NCBI RefSeq assembly: GCF_000299895.1
Contig: NZ_AMRG01000011.1
Coordinates: 1 to 64,000 of the forward strand
DNA length: 64,000 nt
Direction: 5' to 3'
Source of the DNA: Idiomarina xiamenensis 10-D-4
GTDB lineage: Bacteria; Pseudomonadota; Gammaproteobacteria; Enterobacterales; Alteromonadaceae
How positions within the stretch are numbered: position 1 is the first letter of the stretch; every line of letters starts with the position of its first letter. This document shows, piece by piece, positions 27,541 through 38,144 of the stretch. The translations under genes were made by a program, and so were the position numbers. The notes under the pieces are model-generated. The model was not told the origin of the DNA. It saw nothing but the letters and a program-made list of their open reading frames with translations, and searched no databases.

Positions 27541-27915
27541 TTACCCAAACATGATCGCTTGTTTTGAGGTTGCCACGTGAAACAGTACCGCTAACCAACC
27601 CATCGCTACCAAAAAACCAAACCATTGCCAAAGCTTCTGCCGAGCTTTAAGCGCAATAGCCGCAAATACGATGTAGCCAACCAGTCCCACCAATTTATCG
27701 GTGAGCCACGCGGTTTGAAACGGATAAATACCTAAGTAAACAATCAACGCGATAGCGCTGATCAACAACAAGGTATCGTTAATATGCGGAACAATCTTCA
27801 CCCACTTTTTTTGTAACATGGGTGATTGACGCTGCAACCAAAAAAAACGCAGCAAGAATAATATCACAGTTATGCCGACAAACGTCAGGTGGAAGTGCTT
27901 TAACATCGGATACAC
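27541..27915 (-). CDS. sirB2: SirB2 family membrane protein
   Basis: 124 residues with four hydrophobic segments: HLTFVGITVILFLLRFFW, HINDTLLLISAIALIVYL, LVGLVGYIVFAAIALKARQK and WFGFLVAMGWLAVLFHVA. LKHFHLTFVG and PHINDTLLL are typical of SirB2. Function unknown. Usually it follows prmC directly; here the response regulator gene separates them, with a 29-base gap on this side. Confidence 0.92.
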   Translation of the reverse strand: MYPMLKHFHLTFVGITVILFLLRFFWLQRQSPMLQKKWVKIVPHINDTLLLISAIALIVYLGIYPFQTAWLTDKLVGLVGYIVFAAIALKARQKLWQWFGFLVAMGWLAVLFHVATSKQAIMFG

Positions 27916-27944
27916 AGCAAGTTTTTCCTTCTCGTTAACTGCCT

Positions 27945-29435
27945 TTAAATAACATCGCGCAATTGCGCTAAACGTCCAGCAACATGTTGCTGCACATCGG
28001 GGGCGTAATACTGGCCACTTTCGGCCTGCAAGCGAGCCACAATCCCCTGCTCACTGTCCTGCCCCTGCTGCCAGCCCTGTAACCAGCAATGCAATTGCTG
28101 CACCAGCATAATGATTTGGCTACTTAAAGCAATTTGTTCGCCTTCTTTGCCTTTCGGTAACCCCATGCCATCCCAGCGTTCTAAACGTTCATGTAGCGCC
28201 CGATGGGCTAATTGCGTCGCGCTACTATGGCCCTGCTCTAACGCTCGCAAAGAGCGACTAACGCGCTGCTGACAGGTAGCCATTGAAGCTGCCGGTTGGT
28301 CATCACGACAGGTCAACAAGTCTTCTGCTTGTTGATATAAGTAGGCAGCGCAAGCGATATCCTGACGTTGCTCGGGTGCTAATTCAGCAGCAATGGCATC
28401 GGCCAAACGAGCCACCGGTTGCTGCGCCAAGAAGCTGTCATAGTCGGTGCTGACACGACCCATTAATTCATCGGTCATGGTGGCTAAAAAACGGTCGGCG
28501 TCTTCTAAGCAAATCACGTTATCATGCGCTAACTGGACGTTTTCGGCGAATAGTTGCAGTACATGATGGTCGTCATCGCTCAACGAACGAGAGAAACCCT
28601 GTAGATATAAAATCGCCCCACGTGGACGACAATGACTACGGCAATAAGCCAAAATAAAATCATCACCATAATGAATGCTGTGGTGTTTAATGACCGTATC
28701 AACTTCGGCCAACGCTTCCGCCGGAATAACCGAGCGTAAAGTATGGCCAATGGCCGGCTGGGCGTCATCGCCATAGGCTGCACGGACGCGATAATCGTGG
28801 CTGCTATCGTCGTCGGCACTGGCGTATAGTGTCTGCCGCGCGCCACCAATGACCCAACTGAGTTGCTGCACTAAGCCATCAACAAAACTATTCATCGATT
28901 GTAAGGCGTATAAATCGGTAGCAGCCGAAATGATCTTCTCCAGCCCTTGACGGCTTTGGTCAATCGACATGATATCGCGATAAGAGCGCAACGCTGACAT
29001 CACCGCAGTAAACAACTTTTGTGCAGTCAGTTCGGTTTTTGATTTGTAATCGTTAATGTCGTAATTGACGATTACTGTGCGTTCAGGCGCCTGGCCCGGC
29101 TGCCCAGTACGTAAAATAATGCGGGTAAAGCGGTTAGCTGCTTCTTCGCGAATAAAGCGCGCCACATTAAGACCGGCATCGTCGGTTTCCATGACCACAT
29201 CTAAAAGCACAATGGCAGCATCGGGATGATCCTTGACCAATTGTTTTGCTTCACTGCCCGAATGTGCCGAAAAAAACTGTAACCCTCGACCAAGAAAACT
29301 GAAATCACTTAACGCCAACTTAGTCACCGCATGCACTTCGGGCTCATCATCGACGATCAGAACTTTCCAAAACTCTTCGGGTAAATTGGGTACTTTTGCT
29401 GCACTATCGTCAGCAAACATAAACTGGCTACTCAT
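27945..29435 (-). CDS. Response regulator with DUF3369 and a degenerate HD-GYP-like end
   Basis: 496 residues in three parts. Residues ~24-150 are a receiver domain: acidic pair Asp29-Asp30 (KVLIVDDEPEVH), phospho-acceptor Asp79 (IVLLDVVMETDDAG), Thr110 and the lysine in DYKSKTEL. The middle region (EKIISAATDLYALQSMNSFV and following) matches DUF3369. The C-terminal part has HERLERWDGMGLPKGKEGEQ, recalling the HERxDGxGYP motif of HD-GYP phosphodiesterases, but the DGxGYP becomes DGMGLP and no upstream HD pair is visible, so enzymatic activity is doubtful. No kinase gene is adjacent. The gene overlaps prmC by 8 bases inside a housekeeping operon. Confidence 0.82.
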   Translation of the reverse strand: MSSQFMFADDSAAKVPNLPEEFWKVLIVDDEPEVHAVTKLALSDFSFLGRGLQFFSAHSGSEAKQLVKDHPDAAIVLLDVVMETDDAGLNVARFIREEAANRFTRIILRTGQPGQAPERTVIVNYDINDYKSKTELTAQKLFTAVMSALRSYRDIMSIDQSRQGLEKIISAATDLYALQSMNSFVDGLVQQLSWVIGGARQTLYASADDDSSHDYRVRAAYGDDAQPAIGHTLRSVIPAEALAEVDTVIKHHSIHYGDDFILAYCRSHCRPRGAILYLQGFSRSLSDDDHHVLQLFAENVQLAHDNVICLEDADRFLATMTDELMGRVSTDYDSFLAQQPVARLADAIAAELAPEQRQDIACAAYLYQQAEDLLTCRDDQPAASMATCQQRVSRSLRALEQGHSSATQLAHRALHERLERWDGMGLPKGKEGEQIALSSQIIMLVQQLHCWLQGWQQGQDSEQGIVARLQAESGQYYAPDVQQHVAGRLAQLRDVI

Positions 29436-30309
29436 CGCTAGTCACCAATCCTTGATCATATTGTGCGGCTGTTATCCGTTCCACATTAGCATAATCTACA
29501 ACGCTATTAACCTTTTTATAACCTGATTCGACAAACTTATCTCTAACTGCGGCAGCCTGCGTATAGCCGTGCTCTAACAACAACCAAGCAGCGCTTTTTA
29601 AGTGCTGTCGAGCATGCTGAATGAGGTAAAACAAATCGGCAAAGCCGTTATTTTCGGCAACTAACGCTGAACTCGGCTCAAAACGCACATCGCCTTGCTG
29701 TAAGTGCGGATCGTCGATGTCGATATAGGGCGGGTTAGCAACAATTAAATCAAATCGGTCAGTCGCCGTTTGTGGCAACCCAGCAAACCAACTACCTTGA
29801 TAAAAAGTCACCGCCAAATCAAGTTGTTCAGCGTTACTTTTAGCAACCGCTAATGCGGCTGGGCTTTGCTCGACAGCATGCACTTGCCAAGCCGGTCGCT
29901 CGTGCTTTAGCGCCAATGCAATAGCGCCGCTGCCGGTACCTAAATCTAATACCTTTGCGGTCGCCGGTAATGCCAATGTTAAGGCGTGTTCAACTAACAC
30001 TTCGGTATCCGGACGCGGGATCAGCGTGGCATCGCTAACTTGCAAGGGCAGCGACCAAAACTCACGCTGGCCAGTAATATAAGCCATCGGTAAGCCGCGC
30101 AGACGGCGCGCTAATAAGGCCTGAAATGCCTGCTGCTGCGCTGCCGTTAACTGACGCTCTGGCCACGTATGCAAATAGCTGGGGGCTTGCTGCAACACCT
30201 GGCAAAGTAAAATCTGCGCATCTAAACGTGGCGTTTCCGAGACACGCTTTAACTGCGTAGTCGCCTGCTGCCAGACGAGCGCTAAGGTCGGTTGATGCGG
30301 CTCAAGCAT
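29428..30309 (-). CDS. prmC: Peptide chain release factor N5-glutamine methyltransferase PrmC
   Basis: Methylates the GGQ glutamine of release factors RF1 and RF2. [20 protein letters not shown] (SAM site), [20 protein letters not shown] (NPPY active site) and the PrmC-type N-terminal helical domain with [16 protein letters not shown] are all present. 293 residues. It overlaps prfA, its substrate's gene, by 8 bases upstream and the response regulator gene by 8 bases downstream. Confidence 0.95.
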   Translation of the reverse strand: MLEPHQPTLALVWQQATTQLKRVSETPRLDAQILLCQVLQQAPSYLHTWPERQLTAAQQQAFQALLARRLRGLPMAYITGQREFWSLPLQVSDATLIPRPDTEVLVEHALTLALPATAKVLDLGTGSGAIALALKHERPAWQVHAVEQSPAALAVAKSNAEQLDLAVTFYQGSWFAGLPQTATDRFDLIVANPPYIDIDDPHLQQGDVRFEPSSALVAENNGFADLFYLIQHARQHLKSAAWLLLEHGYTQAAAVRDKFVESGYKKVNSVVDYANVERITAAQYDQGLVTSDE

Positions 30310-31390
30310 TATCCGCCAAGGCCGCTAATTGGTCAGCTTGATGCTCTTGCACGATGGCATCCAAAAGCAAATCCAGACTTCCCGCTAACACTTCGTCTAA
30401 ACGATATAGGGTCAAGTTAATGCGGTGGTCGGTAACCCGACTTTGTGGGTAATTGTAGGTCCGAATGCGCTCTGAACGGTCACCACTACCGACTAAATTA
30501 CGGCGTGTACTGGCTTCTTCTTGCTGGCGTTTATCGTCTTCTAGCTTTTGTAAGCGCGCTTGTAAAACCGACATCGCCTTGGCGCGGTTTTTATGCTGCG
30601 AGCGTTCGTCCTGACATTCCACGACGACACCGGTCGGAATATGGGTTAACCGGATCGCCGAATCGGTTCGGTTAACATGCTGACCACCAGCGCCTGATGC
30701 ACGGTAGGTATCGACTCGCAAATCGGCCGGATTGATCTCGATAGCTTCCGCTTCAGGAATTTCTGGCAACACGGCAACGGTACACGCCGAGGTATGAATA
30801 CGCCCCTGCGATTCAGTTTCGGGTACACGTTGCACGCGGTGACCACCAGACTCAAATTTCATGCGTCCGTAGCAGCCTTCGCCACTCACATGAGCTATGA
30901 CTTCTTTATAGCCACCATGTTCGCCGTCGCTGGCACTCACCATACTGACTTTCCAGCCACGCTGCTCAGCATAACGGCTATACATACGGAATAAGTCGCC
31001 GGCAAAAATAGCCGCCTCATCACCTCCCGCACCGGCACGAATTTCGACATAGCAAGACCGGTCATCGTTCGGGTCGCGCGGCAGCAATAACACTTGTAAG
31101 CTTTGCGTCAATTGCTCTTGTTGCTGCTTAGCTTGGGACAACTCGTCTTCGGCCATGGCGCGCATTTCAGCATCGTCTTCTTGCAACATTTCTGCGGCGG
31201 TTTGCACGTCTTCCTGAGCTTGCTGATAACGGCTAAACTCGGCGGCAATTTCTTCTAACTGCGAGTATTCCTTGGACAACGCCCGAAAACGATTCTGATC
31301 GTTGATAACAGAGGGCTCGCTCAGTAACGCCTGCACCTCTTGGTAACGTTCGAGTAAGCCCTCAAGCTTACGCATAATGGATGGATTCAT
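30302..31390 (-). CDS. prfA: Peptide chain release factor 1 (RF1)
   Basis: Terminates translation at UAA and UAG. It shows the GGQ loop in [20 protein letters not shown] and the stop-codon recognition tripeptide PxT, here PET, in [35 protein letters not shown] follows. 362 residues, full length. Located between hemA (14 bases) and prmC (overlap), the normal gammaproteobacterial order. Confidence 0.98.
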   Translation of the reverse strand: MNPSIMRKLEGLLERYQEVQALLSEPSVINDQNRFRALSKEYSQLEEIAAEFSRYQQAQEDVQTAAEMLQEDDAEMRAMAEDELSQAKQQQEQLTQSLQVLLLPRDPNDDRSCYVEIRAGAGGDEAAIFAGDLFRMYSRYAEQRGWKVSMVSASDGEHGGYKEVIAHVSGEGCYGRMKFESGGHRVQRVPETESQGRIHTSACTVAVLPEIPEAEAIEINPADLRVDTYRASGAGGQHVNRTDSAIRLTHIPTGVVVECQDERSQHKNRAKAMSVLQARLQKLEDDKRQQEEASTRRNLVGSGDRSERIRTYNYPQSRVTDHRINLTLYRLDEVLAGSLDLLLDAIVQEHQADQLAALADNA

Positions 31391-31404
31391 TCGCTGACTA
31401 CGCC

Positions 31405-32655
31405 TTATTGTTCGCTGTCATAAAGATGTCGGAACGCCGCAAGGGCATTCATATCACCGCTCTCACCGGCGTTTTTGATGGCTTGGGTAGGACGGTGTAA
31501 TAATTGATTCGATAAACGGTTAGCCAATTCTGCTAATACTTCATCGGCGGCTTTACCGGTTTGTAACTGTTGTTGAGCGCGCTGCAACTGCTGCTGCGCT
31601 AACGCCATACCCTGTTGCCGGTAGGCGCGGATCATATCAACGCTGTTCAAAGATCGCAGCCAGGCCAAGAATTCTTGGCTGTGCTGCGCAATAATCGCTA
31701 ATGCTTGCTGCGCCGCTTGTTCGCGATTGCGAATATTCTCACTGATGATGCCCTGTAAATCGTCGACGGTATACAAGTAAGCATCGTCTAGCTCGTTAAC
31801 CTGTTCTTCAATATCGCGCGGCACCGCCAAATCAACCAGCAAGATAGGTTTATGACGGCGTTGTTTTAATGCCGTCTCGACCATTCCTTTGCCAACAATC
31901 GGCAAGGTGCTTGCGGTAGAGCTAATGACGATATCGGCACGTGGTAACAACTGCGGTAGCTCGGCAAGACTATGCGGTTCGGCTTCAATGCGTTGGCTTA
32001 ATTCCTGCGCCCGCGCCAAGGTTCGATTAGCCACCATGATTTGCTCGACGCCCTGTTCTTGCAGATGCTGAGCAACCAGCTCAGCGGTATCACCGGCACC
32101 GACCAGCAACACCCGTGACTGACTTAATTGAGCAAAGATGTGTTTCGCCAAGTTCACTGCCGCAAACGCCACTGACACCGCATTTTGACCCACATCGGTA
32201 TCGGTGCGGACGGTTTTAGCCACGCTAAAGGTGCGTTGAAATAAGCGTTCTAGCACTCCCCCGACAGCAGCTTGTCGCTTCGCCATTTGATAGGCTTGCT
32301 TAACTTGTCCTAAAATTTGCGGTTCGCCTAAAACCAGCGAATCTAAACCACTGGCAACCGCCATTAAGTGGCGAATTGCGTCTTCATCGCTATGTAAATA
32401 GGCGTGTTGCTGGATCTGCTGCGGTGCCATGCGGTGGTAACCGGCCAACCAGCCGATAACGATATCTGCGGACATGGAGCCATGGCAATACAGCTCGGTG
32501 CGGTTACAGGTAGACACAATGACTGCCTCGGCGACACCCTCTAGCTGACATAATGCCGCTAGCGCTGTATCTAGCTGCTCGGCATTAAAAGCGACTTTTT
32601 CTCGCAGCTCTACCGATGCCGTTTTGTGGTTTATACCTAAGGCTAAAATGGTCAT
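31405..32655 (-). CDS. hemA: Glutamyl-tRNA reductase HemA
   Basis: First committed enzyme of C5-pathway haem synthesis, reducing glutamyl-tRNA to glutamate-1-semialdehyde. The catalytic Cys50 lies in [20 protein letters not shown] at the start, [19 protein letters not shown] and the NADPH-binding [11 protein letters not shown] are conserved. 416 residues. It starts the long minus-strand run down to trkH and is divergent from lolB, the standard arrangement. Confidence 0.97.
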   Translation of the reverse strand: MTILALGINHKTASVELREKVAFNAEQLDTALAALCQLEGVAEAVIVSTCNRTELYCHGSMSADIVIGWLAGYHRMAPQQIQQHAYLHSDEDAIRHLMAVASGLDSLVLGEPQILGQVKQAYQMAKRQAAVGGVLERLFQRTFSVAKTVRTDTDVGQNAVSVAFAAVNLAKHIFAQLSQSRVLLVGAGDTAELVAQHLQEQGVEQIMVANRTLARAQELSQRIEAEPHSLAELPQLLPRADIVISSTASTLPIVGKGMVETALKQRRHKPILLVDLAVPRDIEEQVNELDDAYLYTVDDLQGIISENIRNREQAAQQALAIIAQHSQEFLAWLRSLNSVDMIRAYRQQGMALAQQQLQRAQQQLQTGKAADEVLAELANRLSNQLLHRPTQAIKNAGESGDMNALAAFRHLYDSEQ

Positions 32656-32702
32656 AACAGCGCTAACAAATACCTGTAATGCACGCGTTAATTGGGGCGC
32701 TT

Positions 32703-32708
32703 ATTGTA
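32703..32708 (-). promoter_or_regulatory. Candidate -10 element for hemA
   Basis: On the minus strand TACAAT lies about 48 bases upstream of the hemA ATG, with a weak TTTCAA-like -35 about 17 bases further up. It would give a leader of about 40 bases. Position is sensible in the 159-base hemA-lolB divergent region, but the -35 match is poor. Confidence 0.3.
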
Positions 32709-32814
32709 CGTTAAAGGATTAACCATTGAAAGCACCTAGGATTTCTGGTGAACTATTTGCCACCAACAGCGCCAGCTGTGCTTGCTTGTTAACCCATAAG
32801 GACCCAGCCTGTTC

Positions 32815-33444
32815 ATGCGCCTGCTCATCTGTACTTGCTTGTTATTGCTGCTGAGCGCCTGTGCCAGCCGCCCGCCACAACCTAGCTATCAAGCGAATCA
32901 AGTCGATCAACACTTGATCGCTGAGCAACAACAACGCTTAGCAAACCTTAACGATTGGCAGCTCGACGGCCAAGTCGCGGTATTCGATCTTGTCGCCGAC
33001 GAGCGGCATGCGGTTTATCTCCGCTGGCAGCAAACAGCGACACATCTTAGCATGCGCTTTTCCCACCCTTTAAAAGGCACGTTGGCCACCCTTGAGGCGT
33101 CGGCTAAGGGTGCCATTTTAACCGATGATGAAGGCCAACAATGGCGTGATCGCGATGTCAAACGTTTGTTAGCGCGGGTTTTGAACCTGCAATTACCCAT
33201 TGCCACCATGCAGCAACTGGTGATTGGTCGCCAACCAAGCGCCGCTGAAAATTTGCACTATTATCAGGATGGACATATCGCTGAACTCGCGCTAACCCTG
33301 TCAGATCAGCGTTGGAGCGCCCAGCTACAAGATTACCGAGCAGTGCGTAACGATTTGTTAAAACTACCGCACGCGGTTGAATTGACGTCGCCACAATACC
33401 GTATCAAAGTAAAGGTTTCGCAATGGACGCTAGCACCACAATAA
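32815..33444 (+). CDS. lolB: Outer membrane lipoprotein LolB
   Basis: LolB receives lipoproteins from periplasmic LolA and inserts them in the outer membrane. The N-terminal signal MRLLICTCLLLLLSACASRP has lipobox LSAC with the acceptor Cys16. The body (NDWQLDGQVAVFD, FSHPLKGTLATLEASAKGAI, and the end [15 protein letters not shown]) matches the family at 209 residues. The gene overlaps ispE by 22 bases, as in related genomes. Confidence 0.93.
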   Translation: MRLLICTCLLLLLSACASRPPQPSYQANQVDQHLIAEQQQRLANLNDWQLDGQVAVFDLVADERHAVYLRWQQTATHLSMRFSHPLKGTLATLEASAKGAILTDDEGQQWRDRDVKRLLARVLNLQLPIATMQQLVIGRQPSAAENLHYYQDGHIAELALTLSDQRWSAQLQDYRAVRNDLLKLPHAVELTSPQYRIKVKVSQWTLAPQ

Positions 33445-34298
33445 CGCTACCTGCACCGGCAAAACTCAATCTATTTCTACATATCACCGGACGTCGTAAC
33501 GACGGTTATCATCAACTGGAAACGTTATTTCAGTTTTTAGACGTGGGCGATAGGCTGCGCTTTCAACCGCGCTCAGATCAACAAATCGAATTGCTTGACG
33601 ATAGCGGTATCGCCACCGACGACAATCTGGTGATGAAAGCGGCACGTTTGTTAAAGCACTATGCCGAACAACATCAACAGCCTGTTACTGGGGTCTCTAT
33701 CGGTTTGCAAAAACTACTACCCGCTGGTGGTGGTTTGGGGGGCGGCTCTTCCGACGCGGCGACCACCTTGCTGGGGTTACGACATCTTTGGCAATTATCC
33801 ATTAGCGATACCGAGCTGCGACAATTGGCGCTAAGCTTAGGTGCTGACGTACCAATTTTTATTTATGGCCAAGCCGCTTTTGCGCGCGGTGTCGGTGAAC
33901 AATTTTTCCCGGCATCACCAGCCTGTCCATGGTATCTGGTCGCCAAGCCCAATGACCTCCATATTGCTACCGCTGAGCTGTTTCAACATCCCGATTTACC
34001 GCGTCAAACCGCGTCTATCGACTTTGCCGATTGGTATTTTGCCAATAGCCATAACGATTTTCAGCAACTGGTCTGTCAGCGTTACCCGGAAGTTGCCAAG
34101 CTATTAAGCTGGTTGTTAGAATACGCCCCGGCTCGGTTAACTGGCACGGGAGCTTGCATTTTCGGCAGTTTTGCCACAGAGGCGGAAGCGCGCGCAGCAC
34201 ACGCGCAGTTGCCGGCAAACTGTAGCGCTTTTGTAGCTCGCGGTCTCAATCAGTCACCCGTTATTGACGCACTCGCCAACGCTGCCGGCGCGTCTTAA
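33423..34298 (+). CDS. ispE: 4-diphosphocytidyl-2-C-methyl-D-erythritol kinase IspE
   Basis: GHMP kinase of the non-mevalonate isoprenoid pathway. [21 protein letters not shown] holds the substrate motif and [20 protein letters not shown] is the ATP-binding glycine loop; [12 protein letters not shown] closes the fold. 291 residues. The start ATG is inside the lolB 3' end. In E. coli the next gene is also prs. Confidence 0.96.
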   Translation: MDASTTITLPAPAKLNLFLHITGRRNDGYHQLETLFQFLDVGDRLRFQPRSDQQIELLDDSGIATDDNLVMKAARLLKHYAEQHQQPVTGVSIGLQKLLPAGGGLGGGSSDAATTLLGLRHLWQLSISDTELRQLALSLGADVPIFIYGQAAFARGVGEQFFPASPACPWYLVAKPNDLHIATAELFQHPDLPRQTASIDFADWYFANSHNDFQQLVCQRYPEVAKLLSWLLEYAPARLTGTGACIFGSFATEAEARAAHAQLPANCSAFVARGLNQSPVIDALANAAGAS

Positions 34299-34357
34299 TC
34301 AGCGTAGCGCCTGATGCGCTGGTACTCCAAATTAACCCAAAAAGGTCGAGGTTTACT

Positions 34358-35305
34358 GTGCCTGACATGAAGCTTTTCGCTGGTAACGCAACACCAGAAC
34401 TAGCCCGTAAAATTGCTGACCGCTTATACATCAAACTTGGCGAAGCCGACGTAGGCCGCTTTAGCGACGGTGAAATTAGCGTACAAATTAACGAAAATGT
34501 ACGTGGTTCAGATGTCTTCATCATTCAATCGACTTGCGCGCCAACCAACGACAACCTGATGGAGCTGATCGTCATGGTCGACGCATTACGGCGCGCCTCT
34601 GCAGGTCGCATCACTGCCGTAATGCCTTATTTTGGCTATGCTCGTCAGGATCGTCGTGTGCGTTCAGCACGGGTACCCATTACCGCCAAAGTCGTTGCCG
34701 ACTTTTTATCCAGCGTTGGTGTAGACCGAGTACTGACCGTCGACCTGCACGCCGAACAGATTCAAGGCTTCTTTGATGTACCAGTAGATAACGTCTTCGG
34801 CAGCCCGGTGTTACTAGAACATATGCGCCAGCAACAATTTGATCGCCCGGTGGTAGTATCACCGGATATCGGTGGTGTAGTACGTGCTCGCGCAGTCGCC
34901 AAACTACTTAATGACATCGACTTAGCCATCATCGACAAACGTCGTCCATCGGCCAATGTTTCGCAAGTCATGAACATCATCGGTGATGTTGAAGGGCGCG
35001 ATTGTATTATTGTCGACGACATGATTGATACCGGTGGCACCTTGTGTAAAGCCGCTTCCGCGTTGAAAGCTAATGGCGCCAAGCGGGTGTTCGCCTACGC
35101 CACTCATCCGGTCTTTTCTGGCAATGCGGTAGCCAACATTAGCAACTCAGAAATCGACGAACTGATTGTTACCGATAGCATTCCATTATCTGACGATATG
35201 AAAAGCAGTGGTAAAGTCACGCAATTGACCTTAAGCGGTATGCTTTCAGAAGCCTTACGCCGAGTCAGCAACGAAGAATCGATTTCGGCGATGTTTGAAT
35301 ATTAA
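34358..35305 (+). CDS. prs: Ribose-phosphate pyrophosphokinase Prs
   Basis: Makes PRPP from ribose 5-phosphate and ATP for purine, pyrimidine, histidine, tryptophan and NAD synthesis. Conserved motifs: [64 protein letters not shown] and the PRPP loop [13 protein letters not shown]. The start is GTG 34358 with GAGG upstream. 315 residues. Followed by a strong terminator. Confidence 0.98.
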   Translation: MPDMKLFAGNATPELARKIADRLYIKLGEADVGRFSDGEISVQINENVRGSDVFIIQSTCAPTNDNLMELIVMVDALRRASAGRITAVMPYFGYARQDRRVRSARVPITAKVVADFLSSVGVDRVLTVDLHAEQIQGFFDVPVDNVFGSPVLLEHMRQQQFDRPVVVSPDIGGVVRARAVAKLLNDIDLAIIDKRRPSANVSQVMNIIGDVEGRDCIIVDDMIDTGGTLCKAASALKANGAKRVFAYATHPVFSGNAVANISNSEIDELIVTDSIPLSDDMKSSGKVTQLTLSGMLSEALRRVSNEESISAMFEY

Positions 35306-35341
35306 ATAAGCCGCGCCACCCGCGTTAGCTGAAATCACTGA

Positions 35342-35370
35342 AACACCTCGCTCTCGCGGGGTGTTTTTTT
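35342..35370 (+). terminator. Intrinsic terminator of prs
   Basis: A 10-bp stem AACACCTCGC / GCGGGGTGTT with loop TCTC is followed by a run of T. It lies 37 bases after the prs stop codon. Confidence 0.9.
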
Positions 35371-35391
35371 AGTTATCGCAAGCGCTCGTTA

Positions 35392-35420
35392 TTGCTTTTG
35401 GCGGCTTGCGGTGGTAGTAT
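35392..35420 (+). promoter_or_regulatory. Candidate sigma-70 promoter of rplY
   Basis: TTGCTT at 35392-35397 and TAGTAT at 35415-35420 are 17 bases apart, with a TG two bases before the -10. The predicted transcript has a leader of about 140 bases ahead of rplY. It lies directly after the prs terminator. Confidence 0.5.
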
Positions 35421-35511
35421 GCCGCGCCCCTGAATACTCGGTGTTTTATTGCAGTTAACAGCAATCAGTATTTGCTTTGCTAAAGCATCTCCATGGGGGT
35501 TACCAAAACGG

Positions 35512-35539
35512 GTTTTGTATTTGGTCGCGAATACAAAAC
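35512..35539 (+). promoter_or_regulatory. Leader hairpin upstream of rplY
   Basis: The arms GTTTTGTATT and AATACAAAAC form a perfect 10-bp stem around the 8-base loop TGGTCGCG, ending 12 bases before the rplY GGAG. L25 is known to control its own mRNA in E. coli and relatives through leader structure, so this is a candidate autoregulatory element; it could also be an incidental hairpin. There is no T-run, so it is not a terminator. Confidence 0.45.
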
Positions 35540-35568
35540 AAATCATGATCTTGCGGAGATAATCCAAG

Positions 35569-36231
35569 ATGGCAGAATTAGATTTTACCATTAAAGCAGA
35601 ACTACGTACTGACTTAGGGAAAGGTGCGAGCCGCCGCCTTCGTCGTGCTGAAAAAGTACCTGCTATTTTATACGGTGGCGAGAAAGAGCCTTTAGCGTTG
35701 ACCTTAGACCATAACAAGGTTAACAACATGGCTGACTACGAAGCGTTTTACTCGCACATTTTAACGCTCGACGTTGATGGCAAGAAATATCAAGCCATCG
35801 TTAAAGACATGCAGCGTCACCCGTACAAACCGAAATTGACTCACATCGATTTCCAGCGCGTTGAAGCGGGCCACAAACTGCATACTAACATCCCTCTGCA
35901 CTTCTTAAACGAAGCGACAGCGAAAGGTGTTAAAGATGAAGGCGGTATGGTAGTTCACCACGTCACTGACGTAGAAATTACTTGCTTGCCTAAAGACTTA
36001 CCAGAGTATCTGGAAGTTGATATCGCAGCATTGGCGCTGGGCGACACCCTGCACTTAACCGACCTGAAACTGCCACAAGGCGTAGAATTGGTTGAGTTAA
36101 ACAAAGGTGAAGACCACGACCAAGCGGTTGTTTCAATCGCTGCACAACGTAAAGAAGCCGAAGAAACTGAAGCATCAGAAGAAACCTCTGCTGAAGTACC
36201 TGCGGCTAACGTGAAAAAAGACGAAGAATAA
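35569..36231 (+). CDS. rplY: 50S ribosomal protein L25 (Ctc type, long form)
   Basis: Binds 5S rRNA in the large subunit. The N-terminal L25 domain ([20 protein letters not shown], then [13 protein letters not shown]) is followed by the C-terminal TL5/Ctc domain ([20 protein letters not shown] and [13 protein letters not shown]) and an acidic Glu/Ala-rich tail. At 220 residues it is the long two-domain form, unlike the 94-residue E. coli protein. GGAG lies upstream of the ATG. It precedes pth, as in many gammaproteobacteria. Confidence 0.96.
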   Translation: MAELDFTIKAELRTDLGKGASRRLRRAEKVPAILYGGEKEPLALTLDHNKVNNMADYEAFYSHILTLDVDGKKYQAIVKDMQRHPYKPKLTHIDFQRVEAGHKLHTNIPLHFLNEATAKGVKDEGGMVVHHVTDVEITCLPKDLPEYLEVDIAALALGDTLHLTDLKLPQGVELVELNKGEDHDQAVVSIAAQRKEAEETEASEETSAEVPAANVKKDEE

Positions 36232-36245
36232 GTCTCTATCCAGCC

Positions 36246-36836
36246 ATGGATAACGACATTCGTCTGATTGTGGGCCTGGGTAATCCAGGCCCCGAATATC
36301 AACATACCCGTCATAATGCCGGTGTTTGGTTCATTGACCAACTGGCGCGTCAATATCGCCTCACGCTTACTCCTGACAGTAAATTTTTTGGTGCTTCGGT
36401 GCGATTACAACAAGGCAGCAGTGATGTTCGCCTGTTAATTCCCGATACCTTTATGAACCTCAGTGGTAAAGCCGTTGCCGCGATGGCGAATTTTTATAAA
36501 ATTGCGCCCGAGCAAATTTTAGTGGCTTATGACGAATTGGACTTGCCACCTGGCGTTGCGCGTTTTAAGCGCGGCGGTGGTGCTGGCGGTCATAACGGTA
36601 TTAAAGACATTATTGCAAAACTGGGTAGTCAGCAGTTTTTACGCTTACGTCTGGGCATCGGCCATCCGGGCGACAAAAGCCGCGTTACCGGGTTCGTATT
36701 AGGCAAGCCACCCAGCAGCGAATTTGAACTCATCGCAGCAGCCATTGATGAGGCCTGTGCTAGCGTACAAATACTGCGCGAACAAGGTTTAGCCAAAGCC
36801 CAACAACGACTACACAGTTTTAAAGCAAACGCATAA
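36246..36836 (+). CDS. pth: Peptidyl-tRNA hydrolase
   Basis: Frees tRNA from peptidyl-tRNA that drops off ribosomes. [20 protein letters not shown] contains the catalytic His and Asn; [40 protein letters not shown] and HNGIKDII are family motifs. 196 residues. It sits 14 bases after rplY and 14 before ychF, clearly one operon. Confidence 0.97.
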   Translation: MDNDIRLIVGLGNPGPEYQHTRHNAGVWFIDQLARQYRLTLTPDSKFFGASVRLQQGSSDVRLLIPDTFMNLSGKAVAAMANFYKIAPEQILVAYDELDLPPGVARFKRGGGAGGHNGIKDIIAKLGSQQFLRLRLGIGHPGDKSRVTGFVLGKPPSSEFELIAAAIDEACASVQILREQGLAKAQQRLHSFKANA

Positions 36837-36850
36837 AAGGTAAACACAAA

Positions 36851-37942
36851 ATGGGATTCAAGTGTGGCATCGTCGGTTTACCCAATGTGGGCAAATCGAC
36901 CCTATTTAACGCATTAACTAAAGCCGGCATCGAAGCTGCCAATTTTCCGTTTTGTACCATTGAGCCAAATACCGGCGTTGTACCGGTGCCGGACAGCCGT
37001 TTACAAAAGCTAGCTGATATCGTCAACCCGCAGCGCGTACTGCCCACCACCATGGAATTCGTTGACATTGCAGGCTTGGTGAAAGGCGCGTCTCAGGGCG
37101 AAGGCCTGGGTAACAAATTTTTAGCCAACATTCGTGAAACCGATGCTATCGGGCACGTTGTGCGCTGCTTTGAAAACGATAACATCGTGCACGTTAACGG
37201 TACTATCGATCCGCTTGATGATATCGATACCATCAACACCGAGTTAGCCTTGGCCGATCTGGATAGCGTCGATAAAGCGTTACTACGTCTGGCCAAACGA
37301 GCCAAAGGTGGCGATAAACAAGCCAAAGCTGAAATTGCGGTACTCGAAAAGGTTAAACCGGTACTGGATGAAGGCAAAATGGCGCGTTCGGTAGGCTTGG
37401 ATAAAGACGATTTAGCCACTATTCGCTCCTATAACCTGCTGACCTTAAAACCCACCATGTATATCGCCAACGTCAACGAAGACGGGTTTGAAAATAATCC
37501 GTTTTTAGACAAAGTACGCGAGTTAGCTGCTGGTGAGAATGCTGTCGTGGTACCTGTTTGTGCGGCTATCGAATCAGAAATTGCCGAACTTGATGACGAA
37601 GAAAAGGCCGACTTTTTAGCCGAGTTAGGGCAAAGCGAACCCGGTCTCAATCGCGTCATTCGTGGTGGTTACGAGTTACTTAACTTACAAACGTACTTCA
37701 CCGCTGGCGTTAAAGAAGTGCGGGCCTGGACCATTCCCGTCGGTGCCACAGCCCCACAAGCCGCAGGTCGCATTCATACCGACTTTGAAAAAGGCTTCAT
37801 CCGCGCCGAAGTCGTCGGCTATCAAGACTACATCGAATTTAACGGTGAGCAAGGTGCTAAAGACGCCGGTAAATGGCGTTTAGAAGGAAAAGAATACATC
37901 GTTAAAGATGGCGATGTGATCCACTTCCGCTTTAACGTTTAA
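36851..37942 (+). CDS. ychF: Redox-regulated ATPase YchF
   Basis: OBG-family P-loop protein that binds ribosomes and prefers ATP over GTP. It shows Walker [15 protein letters not shown] near residues 9-22, [20 protein letters not shown] as the switch region, and the C-terminal TGS-like domain ending [19 protein letters not shown]. 363 residues, full length. The pth-ychF pair is conserved. Confidence 0.97.
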   Translation: MGFKCGIVGLPNVGKSTLFNALTKAGIEAANFPFCTIEPNTGVVPVPDSRLQKLADIVNPQRVLPTTMEFVDIAGLVKGASQGEGLGNKFLANIRETDAIGHVVRCFENDNIVHVNGTIDPLDDIDTINTELALADLDSVDKALLRLAKRAKGGDKQAKAEIAVLEKVKPVLDEGKMARSVGLDKDDLATIRSYNLLTLKPTMYIANVNEDGFENNPFLDKVRELAAGENAVVVPVCAAIESEIAELDDEEKADFLAELGQSEPGLNRVIRGGYELLNLQTYFTAGVKEVRAWTIPVGATAPQAAGRIHTDFEKGFIRAEVVGYQDYIEFNGEQGAKDAGKWRLEGKEYIVKDGDVIHFRFNV

Positions 37943-37949
37943 TCATGGC

Positions 37950-37981
37950 TGCCGTCGACAGCGCTGTCGACGGCAACTTTT
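37950..37981 (+). terminator. Intrinsic terminator of ychF (26-bp perfect palindrome)
   Basis: TGCCGTCGACAGC followed directly by its reverse complement GCTGTCGACGGCA, then ACTTTTCTT. It starts 7 bases after the ychF stop. The T-run is short, but the stem is very strong. Confidence 0.7.
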
Positions 37982-38144
37982 CTTACCTGCTCCCGCCCCT
38001 CTCCCAGCACCCTAGCACTGATCCAGCGCTGACAATCGGCAGTACGCTGTTATAGTCTAAGCTGTTAACAGTTATCCGTGCAGCCAACCTAAAAACCGGC
38101 TAGCCAATCTGGTCAGCAGCGGTTTCAGCAAAGGAGTGATGGTG

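Noticed and set aside
30302-31390. PET instead of PAT in RF1 as an altered stop-codon reader
   Set aside because: The middle residue of the PxT motif varies between bacterial RF1 proteins; the rest of the motif and GGQ are normal.
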